A DNA stretch of 14,251 nucleotides. Origin: Legionellales bacterium UBA5158 (GTDB lineage Bacteria > Pseudomonadota > Gammaproteobacteria > DSM-16500). Below, piece by piece: positions 8,626 to 14,251 of this stretch. Made by a program: the position numbers and the translations under genes. The notes under the pieces are model-generated. The model was not told the DNA's origin and searched no databases. It worked only from the letters and a program-made list of their open reading frames with translations. Numbering within the stretch: position 1 is the first letter of the stretch; the number at the start of each line of letters is the position of its first letter. The stretch is from assembly GCA_002413665.1 (NCBI GenBank), contig DHXK01000140.1, positions 13,671 to 27,921 of the forward strand, read 5' to 3'.

Positions 8626-9126
8626 TTATTCATGCATTGCTCCCCGCAAGATGCTGCTTGCACGCGTTGCAATCTCCGATAAGGCATCATTTTCAGCAGC
8701 TATCTTTTTTAATGCAAAATCCAATGTCACATCTCCATAAATGACATCGTAATTTTCAAGGCAGGATTGACTTGGTGCACATTCATTTTCATTCCATACC
8801 ACTACAGCCGGAACTTTATTAATTTGAAATCGTCTAAACAATGTTGGATCAATTTGTACTCCGCCATGATTGTCCTTGGTCAATTCAGCCATTTTTTGGA
8901 TCGTAGCTTTAAATGAGTTATTAACGAGACCGCGAATGATGACCGGCGCATGTATGATTTCTGCTTGGTGCATCATAAGTTTTAAACTTGTTTGAGGCAT
9001 CGAGAAAGAAACAAAAATAATAATAGGTGCGGGCTGCATTGATTTTAAATCCGCACCAAAAATTTCTATGGAGGTCATCATACCCATCAATGAAATTAAG
9101 CTGACTAAACACACTTTAAAAATCAT
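8626..9126 (-). CDS. trbC: TrbC, periplasmic pilus assembly protein
   Basis: TrbC of the F type is a periplasmic protein needed for pilus assembly and interacts with TraW in F. It is unrelated to the P-type pilin also called TrbC. The product has 166 residues, shorter than F TrbC (212) because the N-terminal linker is reduced. A signal peptide covers about residues 1-24 (ends near EIFGA). The body is a thioredoxin-like fold without CxxC: IIIFVSFSMPQTSL (about 35-48), IRGLVNNSF, then VPAVVV (about 105-110). These are the hallmark blocks of the family. A Cys pair near 115-121 (CAPSQSC) follows. AGGGA lies 6 bases before the ATG, overlapping the stop of the preceding coiled-coil gene. Position between traU and traN agrees with F. 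Confidence 0.92.
   Translation of the reverse strand: MIFKVCLVSLISLMGMMTSIEIFGADLKSMQPAPIIIFVSFSMPQTSLKLMMHQAEIIHAPVIIRGLVNNSFKATIQKMAELTKDNHGGVQIDPTLFRRFQINKVPAVVVWNENECAPSQSCLENYDVIYGDVTLDFALKKIAAENDALSEIATRASSILRGAMHE
8640..8645 (-). promoter_or_regulatory. Ribosome-binding site of traN
   Basis: GGGGAG on the minus strand, inside the end of trbC, lies 6 bases before ATG 8633. It favours this start over the ATG at 8690, which would also put 19 residues ahead of the signal peptide. Confidence 0.75.
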
Positions 9127-9135
9127 AAATTATCC

Positions 9136-9675
9136 CTATTTGTGTTCACGAAATGCTATGGGCGCATTATCAAAAACATGTGTATGTGCTATACGCCAAT
9201 TGTCTTCCTCTATAAATTCTTTATGCCTTTTAGCTTCATCTTGACGACTGTCTTCATCAAATTGTTTGAGTCTTTCATTTATAAGTTCCTCATCTCGAAT
9301 TTTCCATTGCTTAGGTAATTCAACAAAATCTCGTTTCAGTTTTTCTTCTAGTTCTTCCATTTTTTTTGCCGTATCTTCCTGAAAGGAAAAAGCTTTATTT
9401 AGGTGATTTTGTACATCTTCATCAAATTTCTTTTCAAATTTTTCTTGTTTTTCTTTTATTGATTTTTGTTTATCCTCTGCATTTACAATATTGTTATGAA
9501 TAATCTGTTGATCTTTTTCAAACTGAGTGTTGAATTTTTCATAAGTTTTTTTCATTTCACCGACAAAAAACCAAAATGTTATTTCTCGTGCAATCCATAT
9601 CGATAAAAAACTAATTGCCAAAACACCTATAATTTTTTTCCAGGTCAACATAGTAGAAATTTGATTAAAGCTCAT
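9136..9675 (-). CDS. Membrane-anchored coiled-coil protein of unknown function
   Basis: I do not recognise this 179-residue protein. One hydrophobic segment lies near residues 15-37 (IIGVLAISFLSIWIA and following), preceded by a short Lys-containing N-terminus. Residues about 40-150 are highly charged, rich in Glu, Lys and Gln, with heptad-like spacing of Phe, Leu and Ile, so a long coiled coil is likely. The C-terminal 25 residues are less charged. There are no Cys residues. The start is well supported: GGAGG lies 6 bases before ATG 9675. It sits tightly between traU and trbC, where F has no gene, and its stop overlaps the trbC ribosome site, so it is co-transcribed and probably co-translated with them. 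A role as a structural or spacer component of the channel is only inference from place and shape. Confidence 0.8.
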   Translation of the reverse strand: MSFNQISTMLTWKKIIGVLAISFLSIWIAREITFWFFVGEMKKTYEKFNTQFEKDQQIIHNNIVNAEDKQKSIKEKQEKFEKKFDEDVQNHLNKAFSFQEDTAKKMEELEEKLKRDFVELPKQWKIRDEELINERLKQFDEDSRQDEAKRHKEFIEEDNWRIAHTHVFDNAPIAFREHK

Positions 9676-9681
9676 CGTGAT

Positions 9682-9686
9682 CCTCC
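9682..9686 (-). promoter_or_regulatory. Strong ribosome-binding site of the coiled-coil gene
   Basis: GGAGG on the minus strand lies 6 bases before ATG 9675. It is the best Shine-Dalgarno match seen in the window and supports this ORF as a real gene. Confidence 0.75.
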
Positions 9687-9699
9687 ATAAAATTAAAAA

Positions 9700-10701
9700 T
9701 TACAGCATGCAACAATTGCGTTTTCGCCATACTAAATATCCAAAGTCTTCTCCATTAAACGGATACTCATGGCCTGCACCCCAGCTCATGGTCGTCGCAC
9801 CAAATGGATGACAACCACCACTCCCCGTAGTCGGTACAGGATTCACCATCTGGTAGCGATAACGTGATTTAGGCATAAAAATCGAAGGATACAATTGACA
9901 AAGTGGCGCTCCATCTACCCCTGCGCTTTCCCATAGCAAACCTTCACGGTGCATTTTGAATGCCATGCGTTCTGTTAGTAACGTACTGGCTTGAACACCG
10001 CCTATATGCTCTTGTACATGGCCTGTCATGGGATATAGACTCCCTTGCGCGCCACCGCACCAAAAAAGATAATCTATAGGGCCTATCGTTGATGCTGCTA
10101 AACTATCAGCAGCGCATGCAGCTTGTGCAATGGGATTACCAAAAAGTATGGCTTCTGGATTTAAAATAAAACTCCATTCATCATCGCGCCAAGTGGGATC
10201 CAATTCAGTGAGATAAGCTATATCTAAATCGCCTGTTTCAAGGCAAAGCCCATCCGTGATAACTTTCAGCCAATAAAGCAAAGGGAACCGGTACCAGTGC
10301 ACATAATAAAAATCTGTATTGTGATCGCCATTGGCCGTTTCTACCGTGCCTGTTCCAAACGATGACCCCATATTAAGTTGTAAACCACCCAGATTGACTA
10401 AACAAAAAGGTTGACGCGTCACATCCACTAAAGCCATTGGCTCCCAGAATCCAATGCTGATTCCAACACGCGGAAAAGGTGTCCCACAAGCGCAAACAGG
10501 AGACGAAGGATTAGATGAATTATCAGGAGTATCACTTGAATAAACTGCAACACTTCCAATGGTGATTGGAAATAAACAAGACCAGCAGACATCCGTAATG
10601 GGATTCACAAATGATCCATGACACAGCTCACCCGCATAGATGCTTCCCACATTTGCCATGACCACAATAAACGCAAAAGAAATGCGATTAAATAAACTCA
10701 T
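9700..10701 (-). CDS. traU: TraU, periplasmic pilus assembly and DNA transfer protein
   Basis: TraU is a Cys-rich periplasmic protein needed in F for efficient pilus assembly and DNA transfer. The product has 333 residues against 330 in F and is the best conserved protein here. A signal peptide covers residues 1-23 (ends GSIYA/GELCHG). The FVNPITDVCWSCLFPITIGS block (31-50), GFWEPMALVDVTR, VHWYRFPLLYWL, DIAYLTELDPTW, NPEAILFGNPIAQAACAAD, LFWCGGAQGSLYP, YRYQMVN, HPFG and the C-terminal YLVWRKRNC all match F TraU. The start is coupled: the ATG shares its A with the stop of the 43-residue ORF (TAATG), and little ribosome site is visible. Conserved Cys residues suggest disulfides that would depend on periplasmic oxidation. 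It is intact. Confidence 0.97.
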   Translation of the reverse strand: MSLFNRISFAFIVVMANVGSIYAGELCHGSFVNPITDVCWSCLFPITIGSVAVYSSDTPDNSSNPSSPVCACGTPFPRVGISIGFWEPMALVDVTRQPFCLVNLGGLQLNMGSSFGTGTVETANGDHNTDFYYVHWYRFPLLYWLKVITDGLCLETGDLDIAYLTELDPTWRDDEWSFILNPEAILFGNPIAQAACAADSLAASTIGPIDYLFWCGGAQGSLYPMTGHVQEHIGGVQASTLLTERMAFKMHREGLLWESAGVDGAPLCQLYPSIFMPKSRYRYQMVNPVPTTGSGGCHPFGATTMSWGAGHEYPFNGEDFGYLVWRKRNCCML

Positions 10702-10832
10702 TATCTTGATAACCCATGATTAAAGTTCATATACCAAAGAGTACAAAATAAAAGTACAATCCCTGTTAGACATAATGCCAAGATAAAAGTATCAACCACA
10801 CCCAAGACAAATCTCTTTATTTTCGATTTCAT
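10701..10832 (-). CDS. Small single-span membrane protein, 43 residues, between traW and traU
   Basis: I do not recognise this small ORF. Read on the minus strand it begins MKSKIKRFVLGVV and ends NFNHGLSR, with one hydrophobic segment at about residues 8-35 (LGVVDTFILALCLTGIVLLF and flanks). The N-terminus is strongly basic (four Lys/Arg in the first seven), which favours an N-in orientation by the positive-inside rule. Its ATG overlaps the traW stop as ATGA, and its TAA overlaps the traU ATG as TAATG. That double coupling fills the only gap between traW and traU exactly and is the main argument that it is translated. F has no gene at this place. It might be an assembly factor or a small subunit of the inner-membrane complex; the sequence does not tell. 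Confidence 0.75.
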   Translation of the reverse strand: MKSKIKRFVLGVVDTFILALCLTGIVLLFCTLWYMNFNHGLSR

Positions 10833-11485
10833 ATAACAAGCTCCGATATTTTTAAATGTAACTTATCTTGTTCAACTATTGCGGGAACATGATGTATGCC
10901 AAAGCGGGAGGTAAGACGTCCTTCCTGATCAAAGTAAATGGGCTGATGAAATATTTTTTCTTGTGATGACACTGAACCGTTTACTAAGACTAATTTAATT
11001 TTATTTAAATATTTTTGGTTAAGATTTTTTATCCATTTGACTTGCACCTCATCATCGGCATCATAAAAAAGCATTGCAGTATGAAGTTGAACAATCGCCA
11101 ATGGATTAACAAGAGTGCCGGCTTTTGCAAATACATTACCGTCTTTGTCATGTAAATCATAAGGCACAATCACTGACGGATCGTAATTCCAGATACGATG
11201 TTCTGTTGTCTTCGTAATAATGGTAAGAGGCGTAGGTCTATCTATGTGTTTGCTCACACGAGCTTGGACATTTTTTTGTATGCCCTCCCACTCTCCATTT
11301 TTATTCATGAATGCTAATCGATGCTCTATAAAAGATAATAAATCTTCTTCCTCTATATGATAGGTTTGTCCCACTACACCGATCTCTTTTGAAAAAGCAC
11401 CCACAGAAAATACAATGGAAAATATCAGAAAAAGGTTCCTAATCATGATATGATTTATTTTATTCTTACTTGTTATAATAGGCAT
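10829..11485 (-). CDS. traW: TraW, periplasmic pilus assembly protein
   Basis: TraW is a periplasmic protein required for F pilus assembly and works with TrbC. The product has 218 residues against 210 in F. A signal peptide is present (IRNLFLIFSIVFSVGAFS), followed by KEIGVVGQTY, which aligns with DLGTWGDLW of F. Later family blocks are NYDPSVIVPYDLHDKDGNVF, AGTLVNPL, KIKLVLVNGS and YFDQEGRLTSRFGIHHVPA. The start at 11485 is 7 bases after the trbI stop, but its ribosome site is weak. ATG 11446 (residue 14) would give a more usual signal peptide length yet also lacks a clear site. The TGA stop overlaps the next small ORF as ATGA. The family call is firm; the start is uncertain by 13 residues. 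Confidence 0.93.
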   Translation of the reverse strand: MPIITSKNKINHIMIRNLFLIFSIVFSVGAFSKEIGVVGQTYHIEEEDLLSFIEHRLAFMNKNGEWEGIQKNVQARVSKHIDRPTPLTIITKTTEHRIWNYDPSVIVPYDLHDKDGNVFAKAGTLVNPLAIVQLHTAMLFYDADDEVQVKWIKNLNQKYLNKIKLVLVNGSVSSQEKIFHQPIYFDQEGRLTSRFGIHHVPAIVEQDKLHLKISELVI

Positions 11486-11492
11486 TGCTTGA

Positions 11493-11849
11493 TCACGCCT
11501 TCATCTTTTGATTAATGGCATCCGTATAATCCGTACATCCAGATATAACAGCCTCACTTGGCAGAAGAACTGCATTATTTTTTTCAGAAAAAACACTTAG
11601 TGTCTTTTCAAGTTGTTGGCCAAACACTTTGATTTCACTTTTTAATACGCCATCAGATATTTTCTTATTAACTTCGCTTTGAGTAAATTGCCTAATAATT
11701 TTTGTAATATTAACGGTTGCAATTTGCTTAGGTTGAGGGCGAATTTCATAGCTGATACCTAGAACAAACATGGCGCCTAACATGCCAAATAAAAATGAAT
11801 GCGCAACTCCAAGCGTAAATAATGTTTTGAAATAGCCTTTAACTGGCAT
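11493..11849 (-). CDS. trbI: TrbI, inner-membrane pilus assembly/retraction protein
   Basis: F-type TrbI is a small inner-membrane protein that affects pilus outgrowth and retraction; the same name is used for an unrelated P-type protein. From ATG 11849 the product has 118 residues (F TrbI 128). One membrane segment lies near residues 10-33 (LGVAHSFLFGMLGAMFVLGI), then a periplasmic helical region. The C-terminal part NNAVLLPSEAVISGCTDYT followed by INQKM aligns with HHAVILVSPAVVQGAPDIS...IQQDIARRM of F. I prefer 11849 over the in-frame ATG at 11882 because AAGGA lies 9 bases upstream of it and the longer form would overlap traC by 44 bases instead of 11. Its place directly after traC agrees with F. 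Confidence 0.87.
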   Translation of the reverse strand: MPVKGYFKTLFTLGVAHSFLFGMLGAMFVLGISYEIRPQPKQIATVNITKIIRQFTQSEVNKKISDGVLKSEIKVFGQQLEKTLSVFSEKNNAVLLPSEAVISGCTDYTDAINQKMKA

Positions 11850-14251
11850 GGGTAAATTTCCTTGCAACAATTTCAATAGCATCGCAGAGTGAATAGCCTT
11901 GTTTTTCTAATAATTGCACCGCATCAAATTCCTCACCTTTAGATGAATACAAAATACGAGAAAAAGGATCGAGCATTATGCGATGCACAGAAAGTCCAGA
12001 CGGACTTTTAATAATGCATTCTGAATACTCATCAGTTTTCCTTAACGATTTAAACAACATCTCGCTCATGGGATTTAAAATAAATTTTTCACTTTTTGCC
12101 AATAGTGCGATTGACTCTTCTTTTTGACCCATCACTATCATGTAATCTGAATTATCATAAACAGCCATCGTGGCATTATTTTTAAAGTAATCTTCAATCG
12201 CTTGAGCAATCGCAACTAGGCTCCCTGTAAAGCGTCTTACGGTTCTTGCATATTCATTAATAAATTCACTCATGCCATCACTCTGATCGTCAAAATGCTG
12301 CCAAAATTCATCTAGAATAAGTGTCTTTTTAATTGTTCTTTCACCGAAATACATGGTCTGATTAATTTGAAACATCAACACCATCATAACAATACGACGC
12401 AATGCTTTTTTATTCTTAAGTTCTTGTAATTCAAGAACTACAAACGAATTTGAAAGATCAATGTTAGATTTGCCTTCAAAATAGCGTTCATACTTACCCC
12501 CTTTGATGTAGCTGGATAAAAGTAAATAAAGATTTTTGCAGATCGAAGATTCTTGAGAAGTTAACCATTCTGCAATGGTTGTAATAGTGGCCTCATTCCC
12601 TTTTAGAAACCATGCGGCTTTTATTGCTTGTTCTAAATACGCATTTTCTTCATCATTGACGCGACTGGTAGGACGTGCCATTGCAGCCAGCAAAGCATTT
12701 AACAATTCCCGCGTTTCTTCAAAATCACTGATATAAGTAAACGGGTTTATACATATTACATTTTCAGATTTAAATTCAATAAAAGTACCACCCAGTATGT
12801 TGCAAAGTTTTTGGTAAGAATGACCAATATCAATTACCCAAACTTTATTGCCAGCACTTCTTAATCCAAAAACATATTCTAGGCTGAATGTCGTCTTTCC
12901 TTTTCCAGAGGGTGCGGCAATGACAACATTAAAATTACCATTTTGATTATCAAAAGGTGAGAATGCGGCGAGTTGTCCGCGACGACCTGCTAATAAAAGC
13001 ATCGGTGTTTCTGTACCATTCCACTCTCCTATTAATGGCGAAACGTTTGCTGCGTTAAAAGCAGTGATTGTTTTTAATCGGCCAAATAGTTTCATATCGG
13101 TATACATACCTTCTGTCATTCGCATCGGCAATGCAGCCAACAAGGATTGCAGTTGTAAATAGCGGGTCTTTTTTAATTCCCAGCCGTTAGAGTCAAATAA
13201 ATTTCTTACTTTTTTTTCAGCAACATCTGCCTCATTTTCTTTACAGAAAAGAATAATTTGAAAATGAGTTTTAACTAATTTATCGCCTTGCTCTAATCGA
13301 TCTTGAATATGCTGTAATTCTCTGTGTTTTTTAGGCAGTAATCTGCTAAAACTCGATTGTTTACTGTTAGCGGTCTTTTCTGAATTAATCGATTTTACTG
13401 TTGTAAATAGTGATGATAGTTCTGAGTCTTGTAAGCGAATCGAAAATGAAAGCAGAAACGGGCAAGGAATCTGAAGAAATGGATTATACAATTGTCCAAT
13501 AGCCTCTTCCATCTGCCATAACACTGCAGATTCCGAAAAGTTTCTAACGGTCAATGCTCTTACATCAAATACTTCTTTTTCATTTTCTATCAGTAGACGA
13601 TCTTTGTATACACGCATACTATATTCTGGATCTATCACTTGCATAGATAAAGAATCATGAGGATTCCATCGTTGTTTTGTTGGATTAACATCGGATGAAG
13701 GATGTAAAATATCTGTTATGACACTAATAAACTGTTCTACATCAACTATTTTTGTAGAAAAATTAATTGACTGCATTGTACTTTTTATATCTTCTCGTAA
13801 TCGAACCAGTTCTCTCACTAAATTTTGATCTTTTTTTGCAGGAAGAGAGACAGATAGAAATAATCGAAAATCTCTTAACAACATTATGCCTTGTGAGATT
13901 AAACTTTGATGTGCTCCTTTCTTTAAATATTCAATACGTTTTTTTGCAATCAACGCATATATATCACCTAATCCAGAACGGTGTTTTTCAAAATTATTTA
14001 ATTTCTCACCTATTTTATCAGATCCCCAAAGCATAATTTGCAAATCTGCATTCTTAGGCAAAACATCAATCAAAATGCTCGTAAATATTTTAGCTGTTTC
14101 TTCACTTGCTCCCGTTAAAGCTGCCGCTTCTAAAATAAAACCCTGGCTTTGTTTGTTATGAAATATTTGTGTCATCGGGTCATAGGTTTCGTAATGCAAT
14201 ATATTATTAAATGATGCATAATCAAATGAACTGAGCGTGATCACACAATTT
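11839..14251 (-). CDS. traC: TraC, VirB4-like conjugation assembly ATPase (5' end cut by window)
   Basis: TraC is the cytoplasmic, membrane-associated VirB4-family ATPase that powers pilus assembly and substrate transfer. The frame is open to the right edge. A GTG at 14244 would give 801 residues, but F TraC (875) has about 40 residues before the conserved LLPYRDYNQ block, which here appears as ILHYETYDPMTQ only 14 residues in. The true start is therefore probably outside. Counting from GTG 14244, a Walker A-like APSGKGKT lies at 444-451, with Ala in place of the usual first Gly. Walker B LILDE is at 642-646, followed by FWQHFDD; F has LNVIDEGWRLLD. The ARTVRRFTGS segment matches TARRHTGAY of F, and HRIMLDPFSRILYSSKG matches HRLFVDPLSRAMYSSDG. 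The stop overlaps the start of trbI by 11 bases. Intact apart from the missing 5' end. Confidence 0.95.
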   Translation of the reverse strand, partial: NCVITLSSFDYASFNNILHYETYDPMTQIFHNKQSQGFILEAAALTGASEETAKIFTSILIDVLPKNADLQIMLWGSDKIGEKLNNFEKHRSGLGDIYALIAKKRIEYLKKGAHQSLISQGIMLLRDFRLFLSVSLPAKKDQNLVRELVRLREDIKSTMQSINFSTKIVDVEQFISVITDILHPSSDVNPTKQRWNPHDSLSMQVIDPEYSMRVYKDRLLIENEKEVFDVRALTVRNFSESAVLWQMEEAIGQLYNPFLQIPCPFLLSFSIRLQDSELSSLFTTVKSINSEKTANSKQSSFSRLLPKKHRELQHIQDRLEQGDKLVKTHFQIILFCKENEADVAEKKVRNLFDSNGWELKKTRYLQLQSLLAALPMRMTEGMYTDMKLFGRLKTITAFNAANVSPLIGEWNGTETPMLLLAGRRGQLAAFSPFDNQNGNFNVVIAAPSGKGKTTFSLEYVFGLRSAGNKVWVIDIGHSYQKLCNILGGTFIEFKSENVICINPFTYISDFEETRELLNALLAAMARPTSRVNDEENAYLEQAIKAAWFLKGNEATITTIAEWLTSQESSICKNLYLLLSSYIKGGKYERYFEGKSNIDLSNSFVVLELQELKNKKALRRIVMMVLMFQINQTMYFGERTIKKTLILDEFWQHFDDQSDGMSEFINEYARTVRRFTGSLVAIAQAIEDYFKNNATMAVYDNSDYMIVMGQKEESIALLAKSEKFILNPMSEMLFKSLRKTDEYSECIIKSPSGLSVHRIMLDPFSRILYSSKGEEFDAVQLLEKQGYSLCDAIEIVARKFTHAS
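11859..11863 (-). promoter_or_regulatory. Ribosome-binding site of trbI
   Basis: AAGGA on the minus strand, inside the 3' end of traC, lies 9 bases before ATG 11849. It decides between two in-frame starts. Confidence 0.65.

Larger units (their letters stand above)
6837..8633 (-). pseudogene. traN: traN, mating-pair stabilisation outer-membrane gene with an in-frame TAG at codon 182
   Basis: TraN is the large Cys-rich outer-membrane protein that stabilises mating pairs by binding a recipient surface protein. From ATG 8633 the frame has 598 positions, against 602 in F TraN. The signal peptide is MNKCIFYFAICIGVFSLSYA and the following residues to about ASQ. The FKPENTFENYNKSP...HYY block matches FKPQESIPGYNANPDETKYY of F. 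TAG is at 8088-8090. The same frame continues as NDTHYPLSVHLSVRDHSYAG, then a GPHDASFSLDGRLPS block, and then the Cys-rich half with CLDGDC, YCCADDGW and the GLTVDELQKIDF motif shared with F near the end. A truncated product of 181 residues would lose the receptor-binding and Cys-rich parts. The traN start overlaps the trbC stop by 8 bases. I call it a pseudogene because of the one amber codon. Confidence 0.88.

Noticed and set aside
11850..11882. Longer trbI start at 11882
   Set aside because: It would add 11 residues within traC and lacks a well-placed ribosome site; the inner ATG has AAGGA 9 bases upstream.
13767..14036. Plus-strand ORF opposite traC
   Set aside because: It is antisense to the TraC N-terminal domain, has no good ribosome site, and its hydrophobic look reflects the AT-rich complement.

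Overview
The window is the interior of an F-type (Tra_F) conjugative type IV secretion operon. Every gene lies on the minus strand, so transcription runs from about 14250 down to 1. The order in transcription is traC (5' end cut by the window edge), trbI, traW, a 43-residue membrane ORF, traU, a 179-residue membrane/coiled-coil ORF, trbC, traN, traF, traH, traG and traD (3' end cut by the window edge). The shared genes follow the order of the enterobacterial F plasmid. The F accessory genes are missing: trbE, trbA, artA, traQ, trbB, trbJ, trbF, traS and traT. Two small unrecognised membrane genes are inserted instead. The DNA is AT-rich (roughly high 30s % GC by eye). The proteins are clear but divergent relatives of the F proteins, which suggests an AT-rich gammaproteobacterium (Legionellales-like is one possibility) or a plasmid/integrative element of one. 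That host assignment is a weak inference.

Positions 14251-8626 hold genes that read intact: the TraC assembly ATPase, then the periplasmic assembly set TrbI, TraW, TraU and TrbC. Starts are placed on stop/start overlaps or good Shine-Dalgarno sequences. Positions 8633-4647 hold traN, traF and traH. Each is full length and collinear with its F homologue, but each is interrupted by exactly one in-frame stop: TAG at codon 182 of traN, TAA at codon 155 of traF and TGA at codon 167 of traH. No frameshift is present; reading resumes in the same frame with conserved family sequence on both sides. All three could come from one C-to-T change each on the coding strand (CAG, CAA, CGA). Positions 4640-1 hold intact traG and traD.

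Together the genes would build the pilus and secretion channel (TraC, TrbI, TraW, TraU, TrbC, TraF, TraH, N-terminal TraG), stabilise mating pairs (TraN, C-terminal TraG) and dock the relaxosome to the channel (TraD). If the three stops are real and not suppressed, the machine should not assemble normally, because TraH and TraF are needed for pilus assembly and TraN for mating-pair stabilisation in F. I saw no RNA genes, insertion sequences, CRISPR arrays, terminators or convincing promoters. No stretch over 300 bases lacks a gene; the longest untranslated gap is under 30 bases.
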